Source: Rhynchospora pubera
Lineage: Eukaryota > Streptophyta > Magnoliopsida > Poales > Cyperaceae
Direction: 5' to 3'
DNA: 64,000 nt
Assembly: GCA_028095005.1 (NCBI GenBank)
Contig: CM051461.1
Location: 166,194,574 to 166,258,573, forward strand
The translations under genes and the position numbers were made by a program. Numbering within the stretch: the first letter of the stretch is position 1; the number at the start of each line of letters is the position of its first letter. Below, piece after piece: positions 12,410-27,200 of the stretch. The notes beneath the pieces are model-generated. The model was not told the DNA's origin, searched no databases, and saw only the letters and a list, made by a program, of their open reading frames with translations.

Positions 12410-13907
12410 ATTTTCCTATTCCCACTTGGATTAACCCAATATATATTATCTAAAGTTAAAACTTCTCTCCTTCCAACATTCTGAGATATAATTGGTTTCT
12501 ACAGTACATGCGACGCCACCTTAAACTCTTGCATTGATTCACATAAAAGATATGATGGTTCACAGGTGCCTTGTAAGATGCCTTAAATATCACAACTTCA
12601 CTTTTAATTTATATTTTAAAATTCAAATCTAAAATTCAATTATTGTTCTATTTCAATTTCACGAGAGACGTATTATCATAAAAGTTTACAACTTTTGGAA
12701 TTAATTTGATTCTAGATTATAAGAGATTAAAAAATAAACGAATTTTGGTCTATTCTGATACGTTCATTTTTGTGAAATTGAACTAGATCAATAATTTGAA
12801 TTTGAGCGTTTGCATTTTAAAATCTGAAATACAAATTAAAAATAAAGTTGATATATTTTAAGGCACCTAAATAGGACACCGGAACCCTCCTCATAAGATA
12901 TATGGTAAAACTAGTGTGTATCTATCTTTCTGGTACATTTATTCGATAATTAAGTAATATTTGTGTTGTCATTCAACTTTGGGGAAAGTATCTTGCAGGA
13001 CCTTTGAACTAAATGATTAAAACTAGCCATGTATTCTTTATATTTTAAATATATTACAGAATGCATAAAGTTTGGACTAATGCCTTTCAGTGAGCCAAAA
13101 TAATTTTTTAATGACGTTTTGTATTTTTTAATGGATGACCAATTATTATTTAAATTGACGACTATCTAAATGATGTAGAACACAAGTACAATTCTAATTT
13201 TGATAATTTTAAGATATGAAATAGATATAACATAAAGGATAGATGAACGCTAGAATTACCTCGAATATATTAATTTGTCATGACAATGTTAAAATTTATT
13301 ACAGCCAATTTTTATGATCATTACCTTAATTAATAGACAACAATGTACTGCATCATCAAATGTAGTAATTAAATGAACTTATGTCCATTTATATGGCCAA
13401 GGGAAAGGAGCGCTTGTCTTTATATTCTTGTGTCTTCGATATTAGTTGGCAAGGGAAGGATTTTAATTTGCATGAATTGGTCATTATCAATGCTTCTATG
13501 TGTGGCAGTGCAGATCACAAAAAGTTCAAAGGGGGAGCTATTGTGTAATGCTACAATGGTAATGGTGGTGGATAAAACCTACCATCATTGCCCTCTTTCT
13601 TTTTGGACTAAATTATTTGATGACATAATTTTTCATGTATGACAGATGGTTTATGACGATGTAAGCCTGAGTCCCCATAACAGAATTGTAGTAAAAGCTA
13701 AAAAGGGAAAATGATACAGGTGCTCCTATGTTGTTCCCAACATTGTAGGATTATTACAATAAGCTATTTCGTTATCTTTGGTTAATTTATAATAGGTCTT
13801 TGTGGTAAAGTCATGGTCAAGTTGTCATGGCATGTGATAGTACCCGTGACGGTGCAAGTGATCATGGCCCTTGGGCAACTTAATGGTGTTGAATACTGGT
13901 TCTTTTA
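12410..13907. other. Intergenic AT-rich stretch
   Basis: No gene is supported. The 89-codon plus frame at 13373-13642 has no recognisable domain or splice context. Confidence 0.6.
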
Positions 13908-14063
13908 GGGTGCGTTTGGATCGTTGGAAGAAAGAAGAAGAAGAAAGAAGAAGAAAAAAAAAATTATAAACAATCCAAACTCTTCACAAAGTTACACACT
14001 TTCCAATACTTCTTCCCACTTCTTCCCTTCTTCCCTTCTTCCCACACCTATCCAAACGCACCC
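13908..14063. mobile_element. Tourist-like (PIF/Harbinger) MITE, 156 bp
   Basis: Terminal inverted repeats GGGTGCGTTTGGAT / ATCCAAACGCACCC are flanked by TTA on both sides, the PIF/Harbinger target duplication. The interior, read in reverse, matches the MITEs at 16972 and 47549 (TTTGTGAAGAGTTTGGATTG). The left arm has become GAAGAAG-rich. Confidence 0.85.
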
Positions 14064-14086
14064 TTAGTGTATTGTGTATATCACCA

Positions 14087-14560
14087 TTTTTTTTTTTTTA
14101 AAAAAAGAATGCAAGTATTTTCCATCAAAAGTAACATAATACAGAGGATTCAATAAAACTACAAAATAGAGAAGCAAACCCAATGTTGAAATTGCTAATT
14201 AACCTTGACAAAACCGTTCTACTGATCGCTTCTACTAGGTACTGGTACCTATCTATCAAATCCAAGCAAAATCTTAAAACTGAACCGAACAAAAGGCACC
14301 AAAATACACAATGGCAGATATCGAAACACAATAAAACCAGAAGAAGCACTTGCAAAAAAAATAAAACCCATCATCTTCAATCCACAGCGCCAAAAATATT
14401 CCATCCAAAGGCTGCAATTTCAGTATCAGATTAACTCGTAGGAAGCTGTAAAAAAAGATCAGAAACCACCTATGGAAGAATGCCAGACAGTTTTTCCTTT
14501 GAATTGATTCCCAGAAGATTTGCCAAAAGTTAAAGAACCAGAGATTATGAATATGATCCC
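14087..14560 (-). other. Possible retro-copied 3' end with poly(A)
   Basis: A run of T then A (14087-14106) is followed by about 430 bp that is less AT-biased than its surroundings. Read on the minus strand this would be a 3' UTR ending in poly(A). No coding motif is visible, so it could equally be a low-complexity tract. Confidence 0.2.
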
Positions 14561-16971
14561 AAGTGTGTATTGCATTATTGATGTATTCTTACACAACTTA
14601 ATCCGATTGGCATATTATGCTTCTATTACTGTCACACGTATTAGTTGGTGGGTTTGTACCAGTGATATATATACACGCTCATCAAAATATTTACTACATT
14701 TCATTAACAAGTTCAAAGATATTGAATGTATTAATATATATGTAGTTGATGCGTATTAGTCAAGATAATTTAGCATATGAATTAAATTTACAAAGTACAT
14801 AAACCAAATCCAACATAAAACTTCAGTAGTTTCATTATGGATATGAAGATATCACTGAACTCTTATAACCTGAATGAAAAAATAGATTTTGATTTGTATA
14901 TACTAAATCTCATTGATAAGCAACAGAAGTCAATGGATCTGATTTGCAAGAAAGCAGGAACTTGCGATAATTGTATATGATGTACTTTTTTTGGAGTTTT
15001 CAATGGATACTTGTAGGTTCATATTTTTGTGGAATACATGTAAGAACTAAAAACCAAATATTATACACTAAGTGGTCCAGCTATAGTAAGTAGGTCAAAT
15101 TAGGAAAGTAGGATGGTCTATGACATTTTAATATGTGATGAATTGCATTTATTTTTTTAAGTTTGCTTAAGTTGGATATACTTATCAGTCAAGATTAGTG
15201 TGGTGAACCTGGTGGTCCATAAGAAGTTACAATCCTGCTGAAAGTAGAAAAAAAAGAGGGAAAAAAAAGATGCCATTTGATCAAGCCACTATTTAAAGCA
15301 CCTATAATATGATCTCCGAAACTCGGCCGTCAACTCGACAATCTCTACAATAGCCACAAAAATTACAATGCGACTCACTTTGCACGTCTCGTTGTCAGAA
15401 TATTTAGAAAGAAATCACAGTATCTTTTCCAATCAGACTAGACATCTGTCTCTTCCTTTATGAATAACAGAACTCAAGACAACAAATTAATTGCTGCAAT
15501 GCTAGAAGTAAGCTTTGTGAATCACCAAAGTTCTTAATTCCTTTATTGTTTTCTGTTGTTTTCAGATTTACTTTTATACTTTGGCAATCTTTTTGCATTG
15601 TTGGTATAACTAACTGACCGGTGGATCTTTCTTATGTTTAATAAAATTATTGGGTATCCACTGGCATGAGCAACCACCTTGCAAATGAAATGTAAATTAT
15701 CCAAACACAAAACAATGGCATGTAATCACATATAATTAGAACAGAAACTTCACTCCTCAGAAATGTCGTAACAGTCTGCCAGCACTCTTCCTACCAGTCC
15801 CTGTTGCCAGACAACTTGGATGAGGAGCTTTTACCAACAATATGGCTGACAACAACAGAAACACTAAGATGGGAGAAAAGAACTAGCACAATACCTTAAA
15901 AGTATTATCTGTCTGGGATGTCTGAGATCTAAAGCAATGCAAAGTTGACTTATGCAATCTTTCTGCCCGTCAGTTGAAGTCATCGAAGTTTCTGCGGTAC
16001 ACCTGTTGCTAGCTGTATGGACACAGGGCAGAAATTGTATAATTCTGTTTTAAGTTCTTTAGTGATTTTTTTTCCCTTTTTTCTATTTTTAGTTAAATTG
16101 TTTCATACAAAGAATACATGTAAACTAAATATAGGTAGTTAACTAATAACTAGACTAAGCGCAAGATAGAGAGAACAAACAAAGCTAAAAATTTAAGTAA
16201 CCTGTATCCCTCACTGATATTAGAGATGAACAAAAGAAAAAAAAAACAACAATTGATTGTGAACATCCAAAAGTTGGAATTATGTGTCCTTTGAAGAGAA
16301 TTCTCTTCCTTTTTTTTAAGTCCCTCTAAAAGTCTTATTTATATAATAATACTTTTAAGAAATGAACATCCAAAAGTAATATCAATTGATTGTGACAAAA
16401 AAAACTTTTTGTTTAATTACCGGAATAAACCCACAATGTTACGGCAAACAATATGGAAATTCTATTATGACATAGTCTATAAGCACGTTACCAAAAAATT
16501 ATATCCTAACATGATCCAACGTTAGAGTTGCAATAGTGACCAAATAAACAATACAGCATGGAACATAACACCAACTTAAATTAGCAAACTTTTAGATCAA
16601 GTTTTTAATAGAATATAAGCTAGTAGTATTAGAGAGCCACCTTTGCTCAACTCCTAATACATCTAAAATACTTATGGATTTTGTATTATTACTTGAGAAT
16701 CATGCATTCAATTATTCTAATACAGTTTGGCTATGAAAATACAGCTGAGGTATTGGAACGAGAATGAAGATCTTGGATCCAAACCTTTTTTTCAGTGCTT
16801 TTAAGGAAACAAGGTGTTATGTTCCTAGTTCTGGTCTTTTCTACTCCGTAGAAAAATCACCTTAGCAACGACGTTTTGGCGTTCAATACATTTTGTACCG
16901 TTGATTTATCTCTCACATTATCTCACAAATTGGTTGGCTCATTTTTAGTGCATCAACTTTCATATAACTTC
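14561..16971. other. Intergenic stretch without supported gene
   Basis: I see no domain, RNA gene or repeat unit. Around 15750-16010 base composition is more balanced and short frames exist on the minus strand, but none has a recognisable motif or clear exon borders. Confidence 0.5.
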
Positions 16972-17128
16972 GGGCCGTTTGGATCGCTTAGGAATAGGAG
17001 GAATTTTCTATTCCTAAACATAAAGTATTGGAAAGTATGTAATTTTGTGAAGAGTTTAGATTGTTTATAATAAATTTATGTTTAGGAATAGAAAATTCTC
17101 CAAATTCCCACTTGATCCAAACAGCTCC
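16972..17128. mobile_element. Tourist-like MITE, 157 bp
   Basis: Ends GGGCCGTTTGGATC and GATCCAAACAGCTCC form imperfect terminal inverted repeats. The core GTATGTAATTTTGTGAAGAG is identical to that of the MITE at 47549-47705. Flanking triplets are TTC and TCA, so no clean target duplication remains. Confidence 0.8.
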
Positions 17129-17525
17129 TCAATAACTTTTTTTATTCGATCAAATGCCACAAAACAGTTGTAAATTTCACGTCATTTGATAAACCGTAAA
17201 TTTACATAAAAAATTTGTTAAATTTCATGTATACGATATTAATAAAGTATAGACTACATTCCATATATTTAGTCGAAATTATAAATTACATTATATGTTT
17301 GATAAAATTATCAATAAATCCAAATTAATTAAAAGTGACGTCATAGCAAAATTTATGTGTTTTCCTTCAAGCATAGTCGCAGTTTCCTTTATAATTGCAT
17401 AGGAGTGATGATGGCAAAAATGCACAAAGAAACTAATATATTATTTCTATCACAAAGCACTGCCACAACAGTAACTAATATATTATTTTTATCATAAAAA
17501 TATATATTTTAATTATATTCGAATC

Positions 17526-17918
17526 TTGATTTATAACTTATCACTTTATTGTGCGTCTCTTTTTAGTATTTATTTAGAACGTTCCATCATGCCACAAGCA
17601 TCATGCGACGATCCACCTAAACTAGGAAAGCATTTTTTGGGCAAAATGGCATGTGGAGGCAACAACAGTTCCGATAGAACAAAGAACAGGTGGCAAGGCG
17701 ATGATGGGAAATGGGCTGAACTAAAAATTGGAGCTCGGAGTTTAAACATTGGAGGATGCATTGCATTTGGATGGGAGATCTCGTGCTCTTGCTCCCTGTT
17801 TGACACGAGGCTCGACGACCAGTACTCCCTCCCTCAGTCGCCCCCTGATTCAGTTACGCGCAACCCCAAATTAATTCTTTCGTACCACCCAATGTCGTCA
17901 TTGTGCCTTAACTGTTAA
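17526..17918 (+). CDS. Unrecognised open frame, 130 codons
   Basis: The frame spans a stretch (17580-17900) with clearly higher GC than the flanks and contains several Cys and Gly residues. I recognise no family, signal peptide or splice partner. A minus-strand frame of 78 codons covers the same bases. It may be an old gene fragment or chance. Confidence 0.12.
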   Translation: MIYNLSLYCASLFSIYLERSIMPQASCDDPPKLGKHFLGKMACGGNNSSDRTKNRWQGDDGKWAELKIGARSLNIGGCIAFGWEISCSCSLFDTRLDDQYSLPQSPPDSVTRNPKLILSYHPMSSLCLNC

Positions 17919-18254
17919 ATTATGTATATTTCTTTTTTTTGTTTGGAAAATTATTTTGGCAATCTAAATACTTATTAGTACAGATTCAATTATTTTTTAG
18001 TACAACTACTATAGCATGGTTCTTTGTAGGGTTACTTATTAAAAATATTCTATGTCGTCATTGTGTCATGATGGACATATATCTATTTTTGTTTGAAACT
18101 TTTTTTGGCACTCTTACAGTTTTCCTCTCCTCCTTCAAATTTAGGTCAATAATAGTGATTTTTTTTAATCTTACAAAATAGTAAAAAATTAATTTTAAAA
18201 ATATATATATTTTGTTTCAATTGAGATTTCAATGTAAATAATGCATTGAGCATT

Positions 18255-21200
18255 GTTGTGATGAAATGATTTAGAATGAATTCAGAAAAGATTGAAATGC
18301 TCAGATGATGCTAAGAATTGCATTATTTGTATTTTATATGTGTCATTACCATGTATACTCCAATGTTTTTGAATAAATAATATATGAATTATATTCTAGA
18401 TAGTATAAAATGTTTAAATGTCGATTATTATGATGAAATGACTTAGAATGAATCCAGAAACAATTGAAATGCACAAATGATGCTCAGAATTGCAATAATG
18501 ACAAATACACGTGATTACCATATATAATCCAATTTTTTTGAATAATTAACATATAAATCATATTCTAGACAGTATAAAGAGTTTAAATATTGATTATTGT
18601 GATGAAATGATTAAGAACTAATCCAGAAACAATTGAAATGCTCTAATGATTCTCAGAATTGCATTATTTGCACTTTATATGCATAATTAACACGTATAAT
18701 TCAATATTTTTGAATAAATAGCATACAAATCATATTCTATAGAGTATAAAGAGTTTAAATTTAGATTATTGTGATAAAATGATTTAGAATAAATTCAGAA
18801 ACAATTGAAATGCTCAGATGCTTAGAATTGCGTTATATACACTTTATATGCATCATTACCATGTATACTCCAATGTTTTTGAACAAATACCAAATGAAAC
18901 ATATTCTTGACATTATAATAAAGAGTTTAAATATAGATTATTGTGATGAAATGACTAAGAATGAATCCAGAAACGATGGAACTGATCAAATGATGCTCAG
19001 AATTGCAATATTTGCACTTTGTATGCGTAATTACCATATATAATCCAATCTTTTTGAATAAATAGCATATTCATCATATTATAGACAGCACAAAGATTTT
19101 GAATGTAGAATATTGTGGTAAATAACTTAGAATGAATCCAGAAATGTTTGAAATGCTAAAATGATACTCAGAATTGCATTATTTGCCCTTTATATGCGTA
19201 ATTACCATGTATAATCCAAACTTTTTGAATAAATAGCATATGAATTATATTATAGACAGTATAAAGAGTTTAAATGTAGATTATTGTGATAAATGAGTAA
19301 GAATGAATCCATAAACGATGGAAATCCTCAAATGATGCTCAGAATTGCGTTATTTACACTTTAGATGCGTAATTACCATGTATAATTCAATATTTTTGAA
19401 TAAATAACTTATGAATTATATTCTGGACAGTACAAAGAGTTTAAATTTTGATTATTGTGATGAAATGACGAATGAATCCAGAAACGATTGAAGTGCTCAA
19501 ACGATGCTCACAATTGTATTATTTGCACTTTATATGCATAATTACCACACATGATCCAATCTTTTTTAATAAATAGCATACGAACCATATTATAGACAAT
19601 ATAAAGAGTTTAAATGTAGATTATTGTACTTAGAATGAATCCAAAAACGATTGAAATTCTCAAATGATGCTAAGAATTGCATTAGTTGCATTTTATATTC
19701 ATAATTACCACTTATAATCCAATCTTTTTGAATAAAGAGCATACAAATTATATTCTAGAGAGTATAAAGATTTTAAATATAGATTATTGTGATGAAATGA
19801 GTTAGAATGAATCCGGAAACAATTGAAATGCTCAAATGATGCTAACAATTGCATTACTTGCACTTTATATGCGTAATTGCCTTTTATAATCCAATCTTTT
19901 TGACAAAATAACATATGAATCATATTCTAGATTGTATAAAGAGTTTATATGTAGATTCTTGTGATGAAATGACTTAGAATAAATCCAGAAATGTTTGAAA
20001 TGCTCTAATGATATTCAGAATTGCATAATTTGCAATTTAAATGTGTAATTACCATGTATAATACAATATTTAAGAATAAATACCATATGAATCATATTCT
20101 AGACAGTATATAGAGTTTAAATGTTGATTATTATGATTAAATTACTTTGAACTAATCTTGAAACGATTGAAATACTATAATCAAATTTTTTAGAATAAAT
20201 AGCATACGAATAATGTTCTAGACATTATAAAGAGTTTATATGTAGATTATTGTGATGAAATGACTAAGAATGAATCCATAAAAGACAGAAATCCTCAAAT
20301 GATGCTCAGAATTGCGTTATTTACACTTTATATGCGTAATTACTATGTATAATTCAATATTTTTTAATAAATAACTTTTGAATTATATCCTAGACAGTAT
20401 AAAAAGTTTAAATGTAGATTATTGTGGTGAAATGACTTAGAATGAATCTAGAAACGATAGAAATGATCAAACGATGCTCACAATTGTATTATTTGCACTT
20501 TATATGCATAATTACCACATATAATCAAAACATTTTGAATAAATAGTATACGAATCATATTCTAGACAGAATAAAGAATTTAAATGTAGATTATTGTGAT
20601 GAAATGATTTAGAATGAATCCATATAGGTTTGAAATTCTCAAATGATATTCAGAATTGCATTATTCACACTCTATATGCGTAATTATCATGTATAATCAA
20701 ATATTTTTGAAGAAATACCATATGAAACATATTCTAGATATTATAAAGAGTTTAAATGTAGATTATCGTGATAAAATGACTTAGAATGAAACCAGAAACG
20801 ATTGAAATGCTCAAATGATGTTCAAAATTGCATCATTTGCATTTTTTTTGTGTAATTACCATATATAAACCAATCTTTTTGAATAAATAAAATATTAATC
20901 ATATTAGACAGTATAAAGAGTTTAAATGTAGATTATTGTGATGAAATGACTTAGAATTAATCTAGAATCGATTAAAATGCTCAAATGATTCTCAGAATTG
21001 CATTATTTGTACCTGGGCTCATTTGGATGGGATGAGAATAAGGAAGGAATAAGGATTTTTGGAAGAAAACATTGGGAAGAATGTAACTTTGGGACGAGTG
21101 GGAAGAGTGTTATTCTGGAAAGAAGAAATATTGTTTGGATCATGGGTTAGAAATAAACAAATTAAAATTAATTTAAATAAATTATTTGCAATTATTATTT

Positions 21201-24200
21201 TAATATTAAATAAAGTACTAATTAAAGAGAACACAAAATTTAATTTATGTTTTAATGTTTAGCTAATTTTGTTGAAACTATGTATATATAATTGTTGGAA
21301 GAAGCTATTCTTCTCCTTATTCCTAACTTGTTTGAATGCCTAGGAAGAAACTATTCCTAGGAAGAAGATATTTTTCCTTAGTCCCATACCATCCAACGGC
21401 CCCATGATAATAATTTTTAATAATTTACTTAAATTAATATTAATTTGCTTCTTCCTAACTCACCATCCAAATAACATTTCTTCTTCCTAGGAATAGCTTC
21501 TTCTCACTCTTTCCAAAGTTATACTCTTCCCAATGTTTTATTCCTAAAATCCTTATTCCTTCCTTATTCCCATACCATCCAAACGTATATGCATAATTAC
21601 CATCTAAAATCTAATCATTTTGAATAAATAACATATGAATAATATTCTAGACAGTACAAAGATTTTAAGTGTAGATTATTGTGATTAAATGAATTATAAT
21701 GAATCCAGAAACGATTGAAATGCTTAAATAATGATCAGAATTGCATTATTTGCACTTTATGTGCGTCATTACCATGAAAAATCCAATCTTTTTTAATAAA
21801 TACCTTATGATTCATATTCTAGAGTTTAAATATAGATTATTGTGATAAAATGACTTAGAATGAGTCCAGAAACGATTGAAATGCTCAAATGATGCCCAGA
21901 ATTGTATTACTTGCATTTTCTATGCATAATTACCATTTATAATCCAATATTTTTAAATAAATAGCATATGAATCTTATTCTAAATAGTATAAAGAGTTTA
22001 TATGTAGATTATCATGATGAAATGACTTAGAATGAATCCAGAAACGATTGAAATGCTCAAATGATGCTCAGAATTGCATTATTTTACAATTTATATGCGT
22101 AATTACCATGTATAATTCAATCTTTCTGAATAAATAACATATCAGTCATATTATAGATAGTATAAAGTGTTTCAATATATCTTATTGTAATGAAATGACT
22201 TTAGAAGTTAGAATGTTTGAAATGCTCAATTGATACTCAGAATTGCATTATTTGCACTTTATATGCGTATTTACCATATATAATCCTATCTTTTTGAACA
22301 AATAACATGTGAATCATATTCTTGACAGTATAAAGAGTTTAAATGTTGATTATTGTGATGAAATGATTTAGAACTAATCCAGAAACGATTAAAATGCTCA
22401 AATGATGCTCAGAATTGCATTATTTGCACTTTATATGCGTTATTACCATGTATAATTCAATCTTCTTGAATAAATAACAAATGAATTATATTCTAGACAG
22501 TATAAAGTGTTTAAGTGTCGATTATTGTGATGAAATGACTGAGAATGAATCCAGAAACGATTGAAATGCTTAAATGATTCTCAGAATTGCATTATTTACA
22601 TTTTATATGCGTAATTACCATATATAATCCAATCTTTTTGAATAAATAGCATATGAATCATATCATAGACAGTATAAAGAGTTTAAATGTAGATTATTGT
22701 GATGAAATGACTAAAAATGAATCCAGAAATGATGGAAATCCTCAAATGATGCTCAGAATTGCGTTAATTACTCTTTATATGCGTAATTACAATGTATAAT
22801 TCAACATTTTTGAATAAATAACTTAAAAATTATATTCTAGACAGTATAAAGAGTTTTAATTTAGATTATTGTGATGAAATGACCTAGAATGAATCCAAAA
22901 ACGAGGGAAATACTGAAATGATGCTCGCAATTGTATTATTTGCAGATATGAATAATTATCACGTATAATCCAATCTTTTTGAATAAATAGCATACGATTC
23001 ATATTCTAGACAGTATAAAAAGTTTAAATGTAGATTATTGTGATGAAATGAAAATGAATCCAAAAACGATTAAAATTCTCAAATGATACTAAGAATTGCA
23101 TTAGTTGCACCTTATATGCGTAATTGCCATGTATAATCCAATATTTTTTATAAAATAACATGTGGATCATATTCTAGACCGTATAAAAAGTTTAAATGTA
23201 GATAATTGTGATGGCATGACTTAGAATAAATCCAGAAATGTTTGAAATGCTCTAATGACGCTCAGAAATGTATTATTTGTACTTTATATGCATAATTACC
23301 ATGTATTATCAGATATTTTTTAATAAATAGCATATGAATCATACTCTAGATAGTACAAAGAGTTTAAATGTAGATTATTGTGATGAAATGACTTAGAATG
23401 AATCCAGAAACGATTGAAATTTTCAAATGATGCTCAGAATTGCATTATTTACACTTTATATTTGTAATTACCATGTATAATCTTTTTAAATAAAATAGCA
23501 TATGAATCTTATTCTAGACAGTATAAAGAATTAAATGTAGATTATTGTGATCAAATGATGCTCAGAATTGCATTCATTGCAATTTATATACGTAATTGTC
23601 ATGTATACTCCCATATTTGTGAATAAATAACATATGAATCATATTTTATACGGTATAAAGAGTTTAAATGCAGATTATTATGATGAAATGACATAGAATG
23701 AATCCATAAAGATTTGAAATTCTCAAATTATTCTCAGAATTGCATTATTCGCACTTTATATGCGTAATAACCGTGTATAATCCATTCTTTTTGAATAAAT
23801 AACATATCAATCATATCTAGTCAGTATAAAGTGTTTAAATGTAGATTATTGTGATGAAATGACTTATAATGAATCCAGAAACGATTGAAATGCTCTAATG
23901 ATGCTCATAATTGCATTATTTGAACTTTATATTCGTAACTACCACGTATAATCTAATCTTTTTGAATAAATAGCATATGAATATATTCTAGACAGTATGA
24001 AGAGTTTAAATGTAGATTATTGTGATCAAATAACTTAGAATGAATCCAGAAACGGTTGAAATGCTCAAATGATGCTCAAAATTGTATTATTTGCATTTTA
24101 TATGCGTAACTACCATGTATAATCCAATCTTTTAGAATAAAAAGCATACGAAAAATATTCTAGACAATATAAAGAGTTTAAATGTAGATTATCGTGATCA

Positions 24201-27200
24201 AATAACTTAGAATGAATCCAGAAACGATTGAAATGCTCTAATGATGCCCATAATTACATTATTTGCATTTTATATGCATATTTACCATATATAATCCAAT
24301 ATTTTTGAATAAATAAAATATGAATCATATTATAGACAGTACAAAGAGTTTAAATATAGATTATTGTGAAGAAATGACATAGAATGAAACCAGAAACGAT
24401 TGAAAGGCTCAAATGATGCTCAGAATTGCATTATTTGCATTTTATATGCGTATTCACCAAATATAATCCAATTTTATTGAATAAATAAAATATGAATCAT
24501 ATTATAGACAATATGAAGAGTTTAAATATAGATTATTGTGAAGAAATGACTTAAAATGAATCCAGAAACGATTGAAATGCTCAAATGATGCTAAGAATTG
24601 CATTACTTCACTTTAAATGCCTAATTAACACGTATAATGCAATCTTTTTAAATAATAAGCATGCGAATCATATTCTAGACAGCATAAAGAGTTTGAATGT
24701 GGATTATTATTGTTAAATGACTTAGAATGATCCACAAATGATTGAAATCCACAAATGATGCTCAGAATTGCAATATTTGCAATATATATGTTTAATTACC
24801 ATGTATAATCCAATCTTTTTTAATAAATAACACCTGAATCATATTCTAGACAGTATAGAGAGTTTAAATGTAGATTATTGTGATGAAATCACTTAGAATG
24901 AATCCAGAAATAATTGAATTGCTTAAATGATACTAAAGAATTGCATTCATTGCACTTCATATGCGTAATTACCATGTATACTTCAATATTTTTTAAATAA
25001 ATAACATATGAATCATATTCTAGATAGTATAAATAGTTTCAATGTAGATTATTGTTATGGAATGACATATAATGAATCCATAAACGATTGAAAAGCACAA
25101 ATGATGCACAAAATTGCATTGTTTGAACTTTATATACGTAATTAGCATAGATAATCCAATCTTTTTGAATAAATATCATATGAATCATATTCTAGACAGT
25201 ATAAAGATTTAAAAATGTAGATTATTGTGATCAAATGACTTAGAATGAAACCAGAAACGCTTGAAATGTTCAAATGATGCTTAGAATTGCGTTATTTACA
25301 CTTACATTTGTAATTACCATGTATAATCCAATCTTTTTTAATAAATAGCATATGGATCTTATTCTGGACAGTATAAAGAATTTAAATGTAGATTATTGTG
25401 ATGAAACTACTTAAAATGAATCCAGAAACGATTGAAATGCTCAAATTATGCTCAGAATTGCATTATTAGCATTTTATATGCGTAATTACCAAGTATAATC
25501 AAATTTTTTTGAATAAATAACATATGAATCATATTATAGACAGTTCAAAGAGTTTAAATGTAGATTATTGTGATTAAATGACTTAGAAGGAATCCATAAA
25601 CGATTGAAATGCTCAAAATATTCTCAGAATTGCATTCTTTGCACTTTATATTCGTAATTACCATTTATAATCCAATATTTTTAAATAAATAACATATTAA
25701 TCATATTCTAGAAAATATAAAGAGTTTAAATGTAGATTATTATGATGAAATGACTTAGAATGAATCCAGAAACGATTGAAATGCTCTAATGATACTCAGA
25801 ATTGCATTATTTGCATTTTATATGCATATTTACCGTATATAATCCAATATTTTTGAATAAATAAAATATGAATCATATTATAGACAGTACAAAGAGTTTA
25901 AATATAGATTATTGTGAAGAAATGATTTAGAATGAATCCATAAACGATTGAAATGCTCAAATGATGCTTAGAATTGCATTATTTGAACTTTATATGCGTA
26001 ATTACAATGTATAATCCAATCTTTTTGAATAAATAACATATCAATCATATTATAGATAGTATAAAGAGTTTAAAAGCGGATTATTATGATGAAGTGACTA
26101 AGAATGAATCCAGAAACAATTGGGAAGGTTCAAATTATGCTCAGAATTACATTATTTGCACTTTATATGCGTCAATACCATGTATACTCTAATATCTTTT
26201 AAGAAATACCAAATGAAACATATTCTAGACATTATAAAGAGTTTAATGTAGATTATTGTGATAAAATGACTTTGAATGAAACCAGAAACTATTGAAATTC
26301 TCAAATGTTGCTAAGTATTTGCACTTTATGTGTGTAATTACCATGTATAATCCAATCTTTTTTAATAAATACCTTATGAATCATTCTAAACAGTATAAAG
26401 TGTTTAAATATAGATTATTGTGATAAAATGATTTACAATGAATCCAGAAACGATTGAAATGCTCAAATGATGTTCAGAATTGCATTTTTTGCACTTTAAA
26501 TAGAATATTGTGATGGAATGACTTAGAATGAATCAAGAAAAGTTTGAAATGCTCAAATGATGCTCAGAATTGCATTATTTGCACTTTATATGTGTAATTA
26601 CCATGTATAATCCATTCTTTTTTAATAAATATCATATGGATTTTTAGACAGTATAAAGAGTTTAAATGTAAATTATTTTGATTAAATGACTTAGAATGAA
26701 TCCAGAAACGATTGAAATGATCTAATGATGCTCAGAATTGCATTATTTGCACTTTATATGCGTAACGACTATGTATTCTCCAGTATTTTTTATTAAATAA
26801 CTTAAGATTTATATTCTAGACAGTATAAAGTATTTGAATGTTGATTATTGTGGTGAAATCAATTAGAATGAATCAAGAAATGATTGAAATGCTCAAACGA
26901 TGCTCACAAATTGAATTATTTGCATTTTATATGCATAATTACCACTTATAATCCAATGTTTTTTATTAAAGAGCACAAGAATTATATTCTAGACAGTATA
27001 AAGATTTTAAATATAGATTATTGTGATGAAATGAGTTAGAATTATTGCATAAACAATTGAAATACTCAAATAATGCTAAGAATTGTATTATTTACGCTTT
27101 ATATGTCTAATTACCATGTATAATCCAATGTTTTTTAATGAATAGCATATGAATCATATTCTAAAAAGTATAAAGAGTTTAAATGTAGATTATTGTGATG

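Noticed and set aside
15700..16040. More GC-balanced stretch with short minus-strand frames, considered as a small peptide gene
   Set aside because: No signal peptide, conserved peptide motif or convincing splice sites; frames are short on both strands.
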